Origin: Herbiconiux sp.
GTDB taxonomy: Bacteria > Actinomycetota > Actinomycetes > Actinomycetales > Microbacteriaceae
Direction: 5' to 3'
DNA: 64,000 nt
Assembly: GCF_023264855.1 (NCBI RefSeq)
Contig: NZ_JAHFUW010000014.1
Span: 27,601-91,600 of the forward strand
Part shown: in pieces, positions 8,949 to 17,779 of the stretch
How positions within the stretch are numbered: position 1 is the first letter of the stretch
Layout: every line of letters begins with the position of its first letter
Notes under the pieces: model-generated
Seen by the model: the letters and a program-made list of their open reading frames with translations, nothing else
What the model was told of the DNA's origin: nothing
Databases searched by the model: none
Position numbers and translations under genes: made by a program

Positions 8949-9803
8949 TCAATTCGACGCCGCACGACCCCCGAGCAGCGCGACGACCTCGTCGTGCACG
9001 AGCCCGTTCGTGGCCAGAGCGCTGCCCGACCACGGGCCGTCCACACCGCCCACCGAACTGAAGCGCCCACCGGCCTCCTCGACCACGGGCACCAGGGCGG
9101 CCATGTCGTAAGGCTGCAGGTCGAACTCGCCCGCGATCTCGAGCTGGCCCTCGGCCACCATCATGTACGACCACATCTCGCCGTACGCCCGGGTGCGCCA
9201 GACGGCACGGCTCAAACGGGTCAGGTCGTCGAGCCGGCCCTCCTCGTCCCATCCCTTGAGGCTGTTGTAGCTGAGTGACGCATCGGCGAGGGTGCTGATG
9301 CCCGAGACGCGGATCGGGCGCGCGACATCCGGAGTGGCGTCCAGAGCATCCGTCGTGAAAGCCCCGAGGCCCCGCGCGCCCCACCAGCGGCGGCCGAGCG
9401 CCGGGGAGCTCACGACTCCCACCACCGGAACGCCGTCGATGGCCAGGGAGATGAGCGTGGCCCACACCGGGATCCCGCGCATGAAGTTGGCGGTGCCGTC
9501 GATCGGGTCGATGATCCACTGCCGGACGCTGCCGGCCGCGCCGCCGCCGGTGCCGAACTCCTCGCCACGCACCGAATCGTCGGGGCGCGCTGCGCCGAGC
9601 TCGCCGCGGATGGCCTGCTCGACGGCGCGGTCGGCATCCGTCACCGGCGTGCGATCGGGCTTGGTGGTCACGTGCAGATCGGTGGCCCGGAAGCGGGATC
9701 GGGACACGGCATCCGCCCGGTCGGCCAGTCGGAGGGCGAGCGCCAGGTCGTCGGCGAGGTCGGTCGAGGAAGACTGTGGGGCGGCGGGCGCGTTCTGGTT
9801 CAC
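8949..9803 (-). CDS. hisN: Histidinol-phosphatase of the inositol monophosphatase family
   Basis: Mg-dependent phosphatase of 284 residues, probably HisN, which removes phosphate from histidinol phosphate. IMPase motifs are GEEFG (about 80), WIIDPIDGTANF (about 95-106) and YDMAALVPVVEEAGG (about 230). In actinobacteria this enzyme is typically encoded beside rsgA and aroA, as here, which favours HisN over a general inositol phosphatase. The GTG start at 9803 has TAGCCT six bases upstream. The substrate assignment rests on context and should be held at moderate confidence. Confidence 0.82.
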   Translation of the reverse strand: MNQNAPAAPQSSSTDLADDLALALRLADRADAVSRSRFRATDLHVTTKPDRTPVTDADRAVEQAIRGELGAARPDDSVRGEEFGTGGGAAGSVRQWIIDPIDGTANFMRGIPVWATLISLAIDGVPVVGVVSSPALGRRWWGARGLGAFTTDALDATPDVARPIRVSGISTLADASLSYNSLKGWDEEGRLDDLTRLSRAVWRTRAYGEMWSYMMVAEGQLEIAGEFDLQPYDMAALVPVVEEAGGRFSSVGGVDGPWSGSALATNGLVHDEVVALLGGRAASN

Positions 9804-9809
9804 GCGTCC

Positions 9810-9815
9810 AGGCTA
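9810..9815 (-). promoter_or_regulatory. Leaderless-type -10 (TAGCCT) for hisN
   Basis: TAGCCT lies six bases before GTG 9803 without an SD, so hisN probably has its own leaderless transcript in addition to any read-through from rsgA. Confidence 0.5.
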
Positions 9816-9885
9816 GCGGGAGCGGTGACCGGCTCAGCCGCACCGGCGAGCGCCACCGAAGGCGAGTGCCAGGAGCGGGGCTCCG

Positions 9886-10929
9886 TCAGCCGCGCGTGTC
9901 GAGCAGCTTGCGCAGCGACTCCATCCGCGCCTTGCCGCTCTCGCCCAGTTCACCGGCCTCGACCCGGTCGATGATCTCCCAGTCGTGCGCCTCGCTCAGC
10001 GGGATGCCGTCGGGCGGGTCGCCCGCCGGCACGTGCGCGGTCGCCGCGAAGGAGCGCAGGATGTTCGCCGGGTCGACGTGGCCCAGGCCGAACGATCGAA
10101 CGCCCGGGGTGTCGATGATCCAGCCGGACCGGCCGTCGGGGGCCTGCAATCGCAGGCACACCGTCGACGAGGACGTGTGGCGTCCGCGCCCGGTCACGGT
10201 GTTCACCACGCCGGTGGCGCGCAGCGCACTCGGTACCAGGGCGTTGACGAGGGTCGACTTGCCCACACCGGAGTGGCCCACGGTCACGGTGGTGTGGCCG
10301 ACGAGCAGATCGGTCAGCTCCTCCATCGGCACCGCATCGCGGGAGAGCGTGACCACCCGGATGTCGAGGCAGTCGAACTGGGCGAGCAGCGGAGCCGGGT
10401 CGGCCAGGTCGGTCTTGGTGATGCAGAGGATGGGAGCGACGCCCGCGTCGAAGGCCGCTACGAGATACCGGTCGATCAGGCGGGCGCGAGGCTCCGGATC
10501 GGCGGCCGCCACCACGATCAGCATCTGATCGGCATTCGCTACGATCACCCGTTCCACCTCGTCGGTGTCGTCGGCGCTGCGGCGCAGCAGCGTGCTGCGC
10601 TCGTGCACGCGAACCACGCGGGCCAGCGTTCCCGGGTCGCCCGAGGTGTCGCCGACGAGGTCGACCCAGTCGCCGGTCACGATGGTGTTGCGGCCGAGCT
10701 CGCGGGCGCGGGAGGCCGTGATCTCGCGCTCCTCGGGGGTGTCCTGATCGACGCGCACCGAAAATCGGCCGCGGTCCACCGTCATGATCCGGCCGGCCAG
10801 CGCGTCCTTGTGCTCGGGCCGGGTCTTCGTGCGCGGCCGGTTGCCCTTGGGATTCGGGCGCACCCGGATCGTCGACTCGTCGAACTCCGGCTCGTCGTCA
10901 TCCTCGTCGTCGTCGGACCACCAGCTCAT
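9886..10929 (-). CDS. rsgA: Ribosome small subunit-dependent GTPase RsgA (YjeQ)
   Basis: GTPase that helps mature or check the 30S subunit, 347 residues. The G motifs are circularly permuted, the hallmark of this family: TKTD (G4) comes before GHSGVGKS (G1), followed by DTPG (G3). An N-terminal OB-fold precedes them ([20 protein letters not shown] split). The C-terminal domain has no CxnCxHxC zinc knuckle, which E. coli YjeQ has; I believe this is usual in actinobacterial forms. The N-terminus is strongly acidic ([13 protein letters not shown]). The ATG overlaps the aroA stop as ATGA. Confidence 0.93.
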   Translation of the reverse strand: MSWWSDDDEDDDEPEFDESTIRVRPNPKGNRPRTKTRPEHKDALAGRIMTVDRGRFSVRVDQDTPEEREITASRARELGRNTIVTGDWVDLVGDTSGDPGTLARVVRVHERSTLLRRSADDTDEVERVIVANADQMLIVVAAADPEPRARLIDRYLVAAFDAGVAPILCITKTDLADPAPLLAQFDCLDIRVVTLSRDAVPMEELTDLLVGHTTVTVGHSGVGKSTLVNALVPSALRATGVVNTVTGRGRHTSSSTVCLRLQAPDGRSGWIIDTPGVRSFGLGHVDPANILRSFAATAHVPAGDPPDGIPLSEAHDWEIIDRVEAGELGESGKARMESLRKLLDTRG

Positions 10930-12284
10930 GCGCCACCCGGGAGCATGCCCCGCCAGAGTTCGGGGAACTGCGGCAGCGTCTTCGCGGTGGTGGCGATGTC
11001 TTCGATCAGCACGCCGTCGACCGCGAGGCCGATGATGGCGCCGGCCGTCGCCATCCGGTGGTCGGCATAGCTCTGCCAGAGGCCGCCGTGCAGGGGAGCG
11101 GGCGTGATGGCGAGACCGTCGGGGAGTTCGGTGACCTGACCGCCGAGGCCGTTGATCTCGGTCGCCAGCGCGGCGAGCCGGTCGGTCTCATGGTGCCGGA
11201 TGTGGCCGATCCCGGTGATCTCGCTGGGCTCGGTGGCCAGCGCCGCCAGAGCGACGATCGCGGGTGCGAGTTCGCCCCCGGTGCTGAGGTCGATCGAGAT
11301 GCCCTTGATGCTGTCGCCGCCGGTGACGGTGAGGCGGTCGCCGTCACGGCTCACCGTGGCGCCGAACAGCGGCAGGATGTCGGCGAGATCGGCACCGACC
11401 TGCGTGGTTGAGGCCGGCCAGCCGGTGATCGTGACACTGCCTCCGGCCACGAGGGCCGCCGCCAGGAACGGAGCGGCGTTGGAGAGGTCGGGCTCGATGG
11501 CCACATCGGCTCCGGCTATGCGGCCCGGGCGCACGCTCCAGCGACCGTCGCCACTGCTCTCGACCTCGACGCCGCGGGCGCGGAGGGCGGCGATGGTCAT
11601 GTCGATGTGCGGCTGCGAGGGGAGACGGGAGCCCTCGTGCCGAAGCTCGAGGCCCTCCTCGAAGCGTGCCGCCGCGAGCAGCAGGCCGCTCACGAACTGG
11701 CTCGAGCTCGAGGCGTCGATGGTGAGTTCGCCCCCGGCGACCCGGCCGCTGCCGTGCACGGTGAACGGGAGCGCGGCGCGGCCGTCGTCACCGATGTCGA
11801 CGCCGAGTTCGCGCAGCGAGGTGATGGTGGTGGCCATCGGGCGGCGCCGGGCCCCCTCGTCGCCGTCGAAGGTGGTGGGGCCGAGGGCCAGAGCGGCGAC
11901 GGGTGGGAGGAACCGCATCACGGTGCCCGCGAGACCGCAGTCGATGGTGGTGCTGCCGAACAGTTCATCCGCCGGGGTGATCGCCAGGTCGGGGCCGTAG
12001 CCGCCGTCACCCTCCACCGGCACGATCGTGGTGCCGAGGGCCCGAAGCGCCTCGACCATGAGGTCGCTGTCGCGCGAATGCAGCGGCGCCCGCAGCACCG
12101 ACGGCGAATCGGCCAGGGCCGAGAGTACGAGCTCGCGGTTCGTGAGCGACTTCGAGCCGGGCAGTGCGAGTGTGGCGCGAAGAGGGGAGTGGGCGCGGGG
12201 CGCGGCCCAGTGCTCCTCGGCGGTCTGTGGTGCGTCATCGCCGTAGGGGTTGAACTGCGGGATGGAATTTCTCGAGACAGGCAT
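10926..12284 (-). CDS. aroA: 3-phosphoshikimate 1-carboxyvinyltransferase (EPSP synthase)
   Basis: Sixth step of the shikimate pathway, joining PEP to shikimate 3-phosphate. It has 452 residues with [18 protein letters not shown] near the N-terminus, [13 protein letters not shown] near 115 and DHRMATAGA near 410. The position equal to E. coli Pro101 is Phe here, as in other actinobacterial enzymes I recall. It is the first gene of the aroA-rsgA unit, coupled by ATGA, and is transcribed divergently from sigR. The order aroA, rsgA, hisN beside sigR/rsrA is a conserved actinobacterial neighbourhood. Confidence 0.95.
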   Translation of the reverse strand: MPVSRNSIPQFNPYGDDAPQTAEEHWAAPRAHSPLRATLALPGSKSLTNRELVLSALADSPSVLRAPLHSRDSDLMVEALRALGTTIVPVEGDGGYGPDLAITPADELFGSTTIDCGLAGTVMRFLPPVAALALGPTTFDGDEGARRRPMATTITSLRELGVDIGDDGRAALPFTVHGSGRVAGGELTIDASSSSQFVSGLLLAAARFEEGLELRHEGSRLPSQPHIDMTIAALRARGVEVESSGDGRWSVRPGRIAGADVAIEPDLSNAAPFLAAALVAGGSVTITGWPASTTQVGADLADILPLFGATVSRDGDRLTVTGGDSIKGISIDLSTGGELAPAIVALAALATEPSEITGIGHIRHHETDRLAALATEINGLGGQVTELPDGLAITPAPLHGGLWQSYADHRMATAGAIIGLAVDGVLIEDIATTAKTLPQFPELWRGMLPGGA

Positions 12285-12335
12285 CGGTTATCAGAATAGT
12301 CGGCTGACGAATTGCGTGGAGGCCGGCGGAACCAC

Positions 12336-12360
12336 GGAACACCCTTGGAGGTCAGGCGTT
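12336..12360 (+). promoter_or_regulatory. Candidate SigR/SigH-type autoregulated promoter before sigR
   Basis: GGAAC at 12336-12340 and GTT at 12358-12360 are separated by 17 bases, matching the known GGAAY-N(17-19)-GTT consensus of SigR/SigH sigma factors. SigR genes in Streptomyces and SigH in mycobacteria drive their own transcription from such a site. A second GGAAC lies at 12328. Confidence 0.55.
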
Positions 12361-12393
12361 TGACGACAACTGCAGTGCTGGAGGCTCCGGTCG

Positions 12394-12399
12394 TAGACT
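12394..12399 (+). promoter_or_regulatory. Leaderless-type -10 (TAGACT) for sigR
   Basis: TAGACT lies eight bases before ATG 12408 without an SD. It may be the housekeeping promoter, giving a leaderless mRNA that starts at the shorter SigR form. Confidence 0.4.
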
Positions 12400-12407
12400 G
12401 GGCCACG

Positions 12408-13004
12408 ATGAGCACTCCCACCCCTGATCCCCGCGCCCTTTTCGAAGAGCAGGCCATCCCGTTCCTCGATCAGCTCTACGGCGCGGCCTTGCGGATGACC
12501 CGCAACCCGGCGGATGCGCAAGACCTCGTGCAGGAGACCTTCGTGAAGGCCTATTCCGCGTTCGGTCAGTTCGAGCAGGGCACGAACCTCAAGGCGTGGC
12601 TCTACCGCATCCTCACCAACACGTTCATCAACACCTACCGCAAGAAGCAGCGCGATCCCTACCAGGGCTCCACCAGCGACATGGAGGACTGGCAGCTCGG
12701 ATCGGCCGAATCGGTCACGGCGGCGCTCTCGAGCCGCTCGGCCGAGGCCGAAGCGATCGACCACCTGCCCGACAGCGACGTCAAAGAGGCGTTGCAGTCG
12801 ATTCCCGAAGACTTCCGCCTGGCCGTATACCTGGCCGACGTGGAGGGTTTCTCCTACCAGGAGATCGCCGACATCATGAAGACCCCTGTCGGCACCGTCA
12901 TGAGCCGTCTGCATCGTGGCCGACGACTTCTCCGGGGGCTTCTGACCGACTACGCACGCGAACGCGGACTGGCCGTCGCCTCCGTGAAAGGGAGCAAGAA
13001 ATGA
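12408..13004 (+). CDS. sigR: ECF sigma factor SigR/SigH (redox and heat stress)
   Basis: RNA polymerase sigma factor of the SigR/SigH (ECF12) group, about 198 residues from ATG 12408. Region 2 has [22 protein letters not shown] and the -10-reading segment [15 protein letters not shown] (both split across helices); region 4 has [20 protein letters not shown]. It is controlled by the zinc anti-sigma factor encoded next, overlapping it as ATGA. An in-frame TTG at 12360, after GGAGG, could start a form 16 residues longer; Streptomyces SigR also has a long isoform. A SigR-type promoter overlaps this alternative start. Confidence 0.93.
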   Translation: MSTPTPDPRALFEEQAIPFLDQLYGAALRMTRNPADAQDLVQETFVKAYSAFGQFEQGTNLKAWLYRILTNTFINTYRKKQRDPYQGSTSDMEDWQLGSAESVTAALSSRSAEAEAIDHLPDSDVKEALQSIPEDFRLAVYLADVEGFSYQEIADIMKTPVGTVMSRLHRGRRLLRGLLTDYARERGLAVASVKGSKK

Positions 13005-13240
13005 CTGACTGCGGCTGCAACAAAGCCCGTGCCGAACTCGAAGAGTATCTGCGAAACGAGATCTGCAAGACGGATGCGGCTGATATCCGCGACCACCTGG
13101 AGACCTGCGAAGGCTGCCAGTCGGAGCTCCACATCGGCATCGTGCTCACGCAGACCGTGCAGCGTGCCTGCAAGGAGACCGCCCCCGAAGAGCTGCGCGA
13201 CCAGCTGCTGACCCGTCTGCGCACGCTCCAGGCCCACTGA
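13001..13240 (+). CDS. rsrA: Zinc-containing anti-sigma factor RsrA/RshA (mycothiol system)
   Basis: Small anti-sigma factor of 79 residues that holds SigR inactive until thiol oxidation forms a disulfide and releases zinc. The ZAS signature H-x3-C-x2-C is at H32-C36-C39 (HLETCEGC). The N-terminus carries C4 and C6, one of which should be the fourth zinc ligand, plus C22. The ATG overlaps the sigR TGA by four bases, which helps keep a fixed ratio of the two proteins. A further Cys (QRACKET) lies downstream. The family assignment is firm. Confidence 0.93.
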   Translation: MTDCGCNKARAELEEYLRNEICKTDAADIRDHLETCEGCQSELHIGIVLTQTVQRACKETAPEELRDQLLTRLRTLQAH

Positions 13241-13243
13241 GGT

Positions 13244-13714
13244 CTATTGAGCCGCGTTCTCGAGCGATCCGGTTGTCTGACCGTCGGGATCGAAGACGAC
13301 ACAGCTGATCTCGCGCCCGTGGTCTTCATACCAGCTGGAGAGTAAGGGCGTGTAGCTGGCGTAGTTCAGCCGGGATTCGCTGATGTCGACTCCGACGAAA
13401 CCGGCGAAGGCCTCGGCGCACCCCTCATCGGCCTGCGAGGCGAGGTCGTCGTCGTCGGGATACATCTCATCGGCGCCCTTGCCCACCGCGTCGAACACGT
13501 GGTAGACCTCCGAGTCGTGCGGCTCGGAGCAGTCGACGCGGGGTACGTCGCGAACCTCGCCCGTGAGGTCCGAGTCGTTCAGGCACTCACCCACGGAGAA
13601 CGACAGGGGTGTGCCTCCGCCGCCTCCTGTCGAGCATGCGCTCAGCAGGCCGAGGCCGGCCAGAGCCAGTACGGCGGCGCCCAGAGGACGCACTGTAGGG
13701 GAATGAAGTCGCAT
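13244..13714 (-). CDS. Septum-formation-domain lipoprotein (paralogue of 8341-8859)
   Basis: Secreted lipoprotein of 156 residues with lipobox LSAC (about residue 28). The mature domain repeats the pattern of the gene at 8341: VGECLND, VDCSEPHDSEVYH, a Cys in GCAEAF and a Cys in ISCVVFDPDG, both ending in a TGSL-AAQ sequence. The ATG at 13714 follows AGGAGG with ideal spacing. A 16-bp perfect palindrome lies 17 bases upstream of the start, so expression is probably controlled there or insulated from kgd. The function of the domain is not established. Confidence 0.82.
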   Translation of the reverse strand: MRLHSPTVRPLGAAVLALAGLGLLSACSTGGGGGTPLSFSVGECLNDSDLTGEVRDVPRVDCSEPHDSEVYHVFDAVGKGADEMYPDDDDLASQADEGCAEAFAGFVGVDISESRLNYASYTPLLSSWYEDHGREISCVVFDPDGQTTGSLENAAQ

Positions 13715-13730
13715 GGTTGCCTCCTGAAAA

Positions 13731-13766
13731 TACTGAATGATGCTCATTGCTGAGCATCATTCAGTA
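13731..13766. repeat. Perfect 16-bp inverted repeat between kgd and lipoprotein gene
   Basis: Arm TACTGAATGATGCTCA at 13731-13746, loop of four bases (TTGC), and the exact reverse complement at 13751-13766. On the minus strand it is followed by TTTTC and then the lipoprotein SD. It could be the intrinsic terminator of kgd, an operator for the lipoprotein gene, or both. The arms are only about 38 percent GC, unlike the surroundings, which is unusual for a terminator here. Confidence 0.7.
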
Positions 13767-13797
13767 TAGCCAGAAGGCGACCGTGCGGCGCGAGGTT

Positions 13798-16700
13798 TCA
13801 GCTCAGCGCGCGCGTCAGGAGCTCGGCCTGCTCCACCGCGTGGCGCTTCGCGCTGCCGGCGGCGGGAGACGCCGCTGCCGGACGCGAGACCACCGAGATG
13901 GTGCGGCCGTTCAGGCGGCTGGCCAGCTCGGTGCAGATGAACGGCCAGGCACCCTGGTTCTGCGGCTCGTCCTGCACCCACACCAGCTCGGCGTTCGGGT
14001 ACTGGGCGGCGACCGCGTTGATCTCCTCCAGCGGCAGCGGGTAGAACTGCTCCACGCGCACGAGGGCGATGGCCTCGTTCGGGTTCTTCTGCAGCTCGTT
14101 GGCGAGGTCGTAGTGGATCTTGCCGGAGTGCAGCAGCACCTTCGTGACCGCAGCCTTGTCGGTGATCCGTACATCGTCGATCACCGGTTCGAAGCGACCC
14201 GAGGTCAAGTCCTCCACCGAGCTCGTCGCCCCACGCAGTCGCAGCATCGCCTTCGGCGTGAAGACGATCAGCGGTTTGCGCGGACGGGCGTACGCCTGGC
14301 GGCGCAGCAGGTGGAAGTAGGACGCCGGCGTGGAGGGCCGCGCCACGGTCATGTTGTTCTCGGCGCAGAGCTGCAGGAACCGCTCGATGCGCGCCGAGGA
14401 GTGGTCGGGACCCTGGCCCTCGTAGCCGTGCGGCAGCAGCAGAACGAGCGACGAGCGCTGGCCCCACTTCTGCTCGGCCGACGAGATGAACTCGTCGATG
14501 ATGGTCTGGGCGCCGTTGGCGAAGTCGCCGAACTGAGCCTCCCAGAGCACCAGAGCATCCGGTCGCTCCACCGAGTAGCCGTACTCGAAGCCCATCGCCG
14601 CGTATTCGCTCAGCAGGGAGTCGTAGATCCAGAAACGGGCCTGGCTCTCGGTGAGGTTCGCGAGCGGAAGCCACTCCTGGCCGTTCTCGCGGTCGTGCAG
14701 CACGGCGTGCCGCTGCACGAACGTGCCCCGACGGGAATCCTGACCCGCGAGGCGCACCGGGGTCCCCTCCACGAGCAGCGAGCCGAGCGCGAGGAGCTCG
14801 CCGAAGGCCCAGTCGATGTTGCCGTTGCGGCTCATCTCGACGCGCTTGGTGAGCAGCTGCTGCAGCTTCGGGTGCACCGTGAAGCCGGCGGGCTTGTTGT
14901 CGAAGGCGTCGCCGATCAGGTGGATCGCGGATGTCGCCACCGCGGTCTCGAACGGAGCGGTGGTGCTGTCGTCTCGCTGCGACTCGGGGCGCTCGAGGTC
15001 GGAGACCGCCTGCGTGTCTTCGGTGATCACCGGGATCGAGGAGGTCTGCGCCGCATGCGTCTCGGCGAAGGCGCGTTCGAGGCGGTCCTGGAAGTCGGCG
15101 TGGACCGCCTCGTACTCCTCCTCGGTGATGTCGCCGCGACCGAGCAGCGCCTCGGTGTAGAGCTTGCGCACCGAGCGCTTGGCCTCGATCAGGTTGTACA
15201 TCAGCGGCTGGGTCATCGAGGGGTCGTCGCCCTCGTTGTGACCGCGGCGGCGGTAGCAGATCAGGTCGATGAACACGTCGCGGTGGAACTGCTGACGGAA
15301 TTCGAACGCCAGCTGCGCCACCCGCACGACCGACTCGGGGTCGTCGCCGTTCACGTGGAAGATCGGTGCCTGGATGGTCTTGGCCACATCGGTGGAGTAC
15401 ACCGAGGAGCGCGACTCCGACGGGGGAGTCGTGAAGCCCACCTGGTTGTTGATGTTGATGTGGATGGTTCCGCCCGTGCGGTAGCCGCGCAGCTGCGACA
15501 TCTGCAGGGTCTCCACGACGATGCCCTGGCCCGCGAGCGCGGCGTCACCGTGGATGAGGATCGGCAGCGTGGAGAAGGTGCCGATGGGCTTGCGGTCCTG
15601 CTTGGCTCGCACGATGCCCTCGAGCACGCCGTCGGCGGCCTCAAGGTGCGAGGGGTTCGCGGCCAGGTAGACCGGGATCTCCTTGCCGTCGGTGGCGGTG
15701 AAGGTGCCCTCGGTGCCGAGGTGGTATTTCACGTCGCCCGAGCCCTGCACGGTGCGGGGGTCTTGCGTGCCCTCGAACTCGCGGAAGATCTGGCCGTAGG
15801 TCTTGCCCGCGATGTTGGTGAGCACGTTCAGGCGGCCGCGGTGCGCCATGCCGATCGCGACCTCGTCGAGGCCCTCTTCGGCCGCACCCTGGATGATCCG
15901 GTCCAGCAGGGCGATTGTCGACTCGCCGCCCTCGAGCGAGAAGCGCTTCTGGCCGACGTACTTGGTCTGCAGGAAGGTCTCGAAGGCCTCGGCCTCGTTG
16001 AGCTTCTCGAGGATGCGCATCTGCTCGTCGTGGCCGGGCTTGGCGTAGGGCCGCTCGACCTTCTCCTGGATCCAGCGACGCTGCGCCGGGTCCTGGATGT
16101 GCATGTACTCGATGCCGATCTTGCGGCAGTAGGAGTCGCGCAGCACGCCCAGGATGTCGCGCAGGTAGGACTGACGGGTGAGGCCGAACTCGCCCGTCAC
16201 GAACTCGCGGTCGAGATCCCAGAACGTCAAGCCGTGGGTCGCGATGTCGAGGTCGGGGTGGATGCGCTGGCGGTACTCGAGCGGGTCGATGTCGGCCATC
16301 AGGTGGCCGCGCACGCGGAACGCGTTGATCAGCTCCTGCACGCGGGCGGTCTTGTCGATGGCCGAGGCGAGGTCGACCTCGATGTCGGCGGCCCAGCGGA
16401 TGGGCTCATAGGGGATGCGCAGCTCGGCGAAGATGTTCTCGTAGAAGTCGCGCTGGCCGAGCAGCAGCTCGTGCACCTTCTTCAGGAACTCGCCCGATCC
16501 GGCGCCCTGGATGACCCGGTGGTCGTAGGTGCTGGTGAGGGTGATGACCTTGCCGATGCCGAGGTTCGACAGCACCTTCTGGGAGGAACCCTGGAACTCG
16601 GCGGGGTACTCGAGGGCACCGGCGCCGATGATGGCACCCTGCCCCTTCATCAGGCGGGGAACGGAGTGCACCGTTCCGATGCCGCCCGGGTTGGTGAGCG

Positions 16701-17631
16701 AGATCGTGGTGCCCTGGAAGTCGGCCGCGGTGAGCTTGTTGGCCCGGGCGCGCTTCACCAGGTCTTCGTAGGCGGAGAGGAACTCGTTGAAGCCCATGGT
16801 GTCGGCGCGCTTGATGCCGGGCACCATGAGGGCGCGCGTACCGTCGGGCTTGGGCAGGTCGATCGCGATGCCGAGGCCCACGTGGGCCGGGGCCACGACC
16901 GAGGGCTTGCCGTCGACCTCGTCGTAGTAGACGTTCTGGCTCGGGAACTCTTTGAGCGCCTGCACGAGCGCCCAGCCGATGAGGTGGGTGAACGACACCT
17001 TGCCGCCGCGCGAGCGACGCAGGTGGTTGTTGATGACGATGCGGTTGTCGATCATCAGCTTGGCCGGGATGGAGCGCACGCTCGTCGCCGTCGGAACGGT
17101 GAGGCTGGCATCCATGTTGCTGGCGAGCGTCTTCGACATGCCGCGCAACGGCGTGACGGCGTCTTTCTCGGCGGCTTCGGCCTCGGCCGCCGTGGCCGGA
17201 GCCGGCGCCTCGGCTGGAATCGGCTGGGGCTTGGCCTGCACGCTCGTGGTCTTGGCGATCGGCTGGGTGGCGGGGCGGGCATCCGCACCGGAGGCCTGCG
17301 CGATCTGCTCCGACTCGGTCTGGGCCGGCGGGCTCGAGGTCTGCGCCGAGGCGACCGGAGCGGGGGATGCGGCCTGCGGGCCGGCGGGAGCGGCGGGCTC
17401 TGAGGCATCAGCGGGAGCCGGGGCCGTGCCCTGAGTCTCGGCCGTGCCCTGGGCCGCAGCCTTCGACGAGACGTGGGAGCGGTAGCTCTCCAGAACCGGC
17501 CACCAGGACTGGTCGACCGAATTCTTGTCGGTCAGATACTGCTCGTAGAGTTCATCGACGAGCCATTCGTTGGCCCCGAATTCTCCCGATGCTCCGTCGT
17601 CTGTGCTCGTACCCGTCAACTGGCTGGTCAA
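13798..17631 (-). CDS. kgd: Multifunctional 2-oxoglutarate decarboxylase/dehydrogenase E1 with fused E2 succinyltransferase domain
   Basis: TCA-cycle enzyme of 1277 residues that fuses the succinyltransferase catalytic domain to the ThDP-dependent E1 enzyme, an architecture known from mycobacterial Kgd and corynebacterial OdhA. Residues 1-45 hold the helical GANEWLVDELYEQYL segment; a Pro/Ala-rich linker runs to about 165. The E2-like domain has TYDHRVIQGAGSGEF near 345, lacking the usual Asp after the catalytic His as in other Kgd proteins. The E1 part shows HRGRLNVL, GDAALAGQG and NNQVGFTT for ThDP/Mg binding. There is no lipoyl domain. The start is TTG at 17631 with no clear SD; the N-terminal sequence supports it. 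Confidence 0.96.
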   Translation of the reverse strand: MTSQLTGTSTDDGASGEFGANEWLVDELYEQYLTDKNSVDQSWWPVLESYRSHVSSKAAAQGTAETQGTAPAPADASEPAAPAGPQAASPAPVASAQTSSPPAQTESEQIAQASGADARPATQPIAKTTSVQAKPQPIPAEAPAPATAAEAEAAEKDAVTPLRGMSKTLASNMDASLTVPTATSVRSIPAKLMIDNRIVINNHLRRSRGGKVSFTHLIGWALVQALKEFPSQNVYYDEVDGKPSVVAPAHVGLGIAIDLPKPDGTRALMVPGIKRADTMGFNEFLSAYEDLVKRARANKLTAADFQGTTISLTNPGGIGTVHSVPRLMKGQGAIIGAGALEYPAEFQGSSQKVLSNLGIGKVITLTSTYDHRVIQGAGSGEFLKKVHELLLGQRDFYENIFAELRIPYEPIRWAADIEVDLASAIDKTARVQELINAFRVRGHLMADIDPLEYRQRIHPDLDIATHGLTFWDLDREFVTGEFGLTRQSYLRDILGVLRDSYCRKIGIEYMHIQDPAQRRWIQEKVERPYAKPGHDEQMRILEKLNEAEAFETFLQTKYVGQKRFSLEGGESTIALLDRIIQGAAEEGLDEVAIGMAHRGRLNVLTNIAGKTYGQIFREFEGTQDPRTVQGSGDVKYHLGTEGTFTATDGKEIPVYLAANPSHLEAADGVLEGIVRAKQDRKPIGTFSTLPILIHGDAALAGQGIVVETLQMSQLRGYRTGGTIHININNQVGFTTPPSESRSSVYSTDVAKTIQAPIFHVNGDDPESVVRVAQLAFEFRQQFHRDVFIDLICYRRRGHNEGDDPSMTQPLMYNLIEAKRSVRKLYTEALLGRGDITEEEYEAVHADFQDRLERAFAETHAAQTSSIPVITEDTQAVSDLERPESQRDDSTTAPFETAVATSAIHLIGDAFDNKPAGFTVHPKLQQLLTKRVEMSRNGNIDWAFGELLALGSLLVEGTPVRLAGQDSRRGTFVQRHAVLHDRENGQEWLPLANLTESQARFWIYDSLLSEYAAMGFEYGYSVERPDALVLWEAQFGDFANGAQTIIDEFISSAEQKWGQRSSLVLLLPHGYEGQGPDHSSARIERFLQLCAENNMTVARPSTPASYFHLLRRQAYARPRKPLIVFTPKAMLRLRGATSSVEDLTSGRFEPVIDDVRITDKAAVTKVLLHSGKIHYDLANELQKNPNEAIALVRVEQFYPLPLEEINAVAAQYPNAELVWVQDEPQNQGAWPFICTELASRLNGRTISVVSRPAAASPAAGSAKRHAVEQAELLTRALS

Positions 17632-17766
17632 AGCCGATCGCCCACTTTCCGTTGCCTCACGTCCGTGGCACGTGCCGGTGTCTGCTGCGCTGCGTCTTCA
17701 CGCGTGACACGTGCGTATACAAGCCTAAACCTTCCTGGCACCTGTTCGGGCCACAGGCGTGCGGGC

Positions 17767-17772
17767 TAGCGT
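17767..17772 (+). promoter_or_regulatory. Leaderless-type -10 (TAGCGT) for guaB1
   Basis: TAGCGT lies seven bases before ATG 17780 with no SD. It also argues against the longer frame start at 17759. Confidence 0.5.
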
Positions 17773-17779
17773 GGTTCGT

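Noticed and set aside
13747..17403. A 1218-codon open frame on the plus strand opposite kgd
   Set aside because: It is the mirror of a long high-GC gene. Its protein is an Arg/His/Leu/Val-rich mix without motifs, while the minus strand encodes a complete Kgd.
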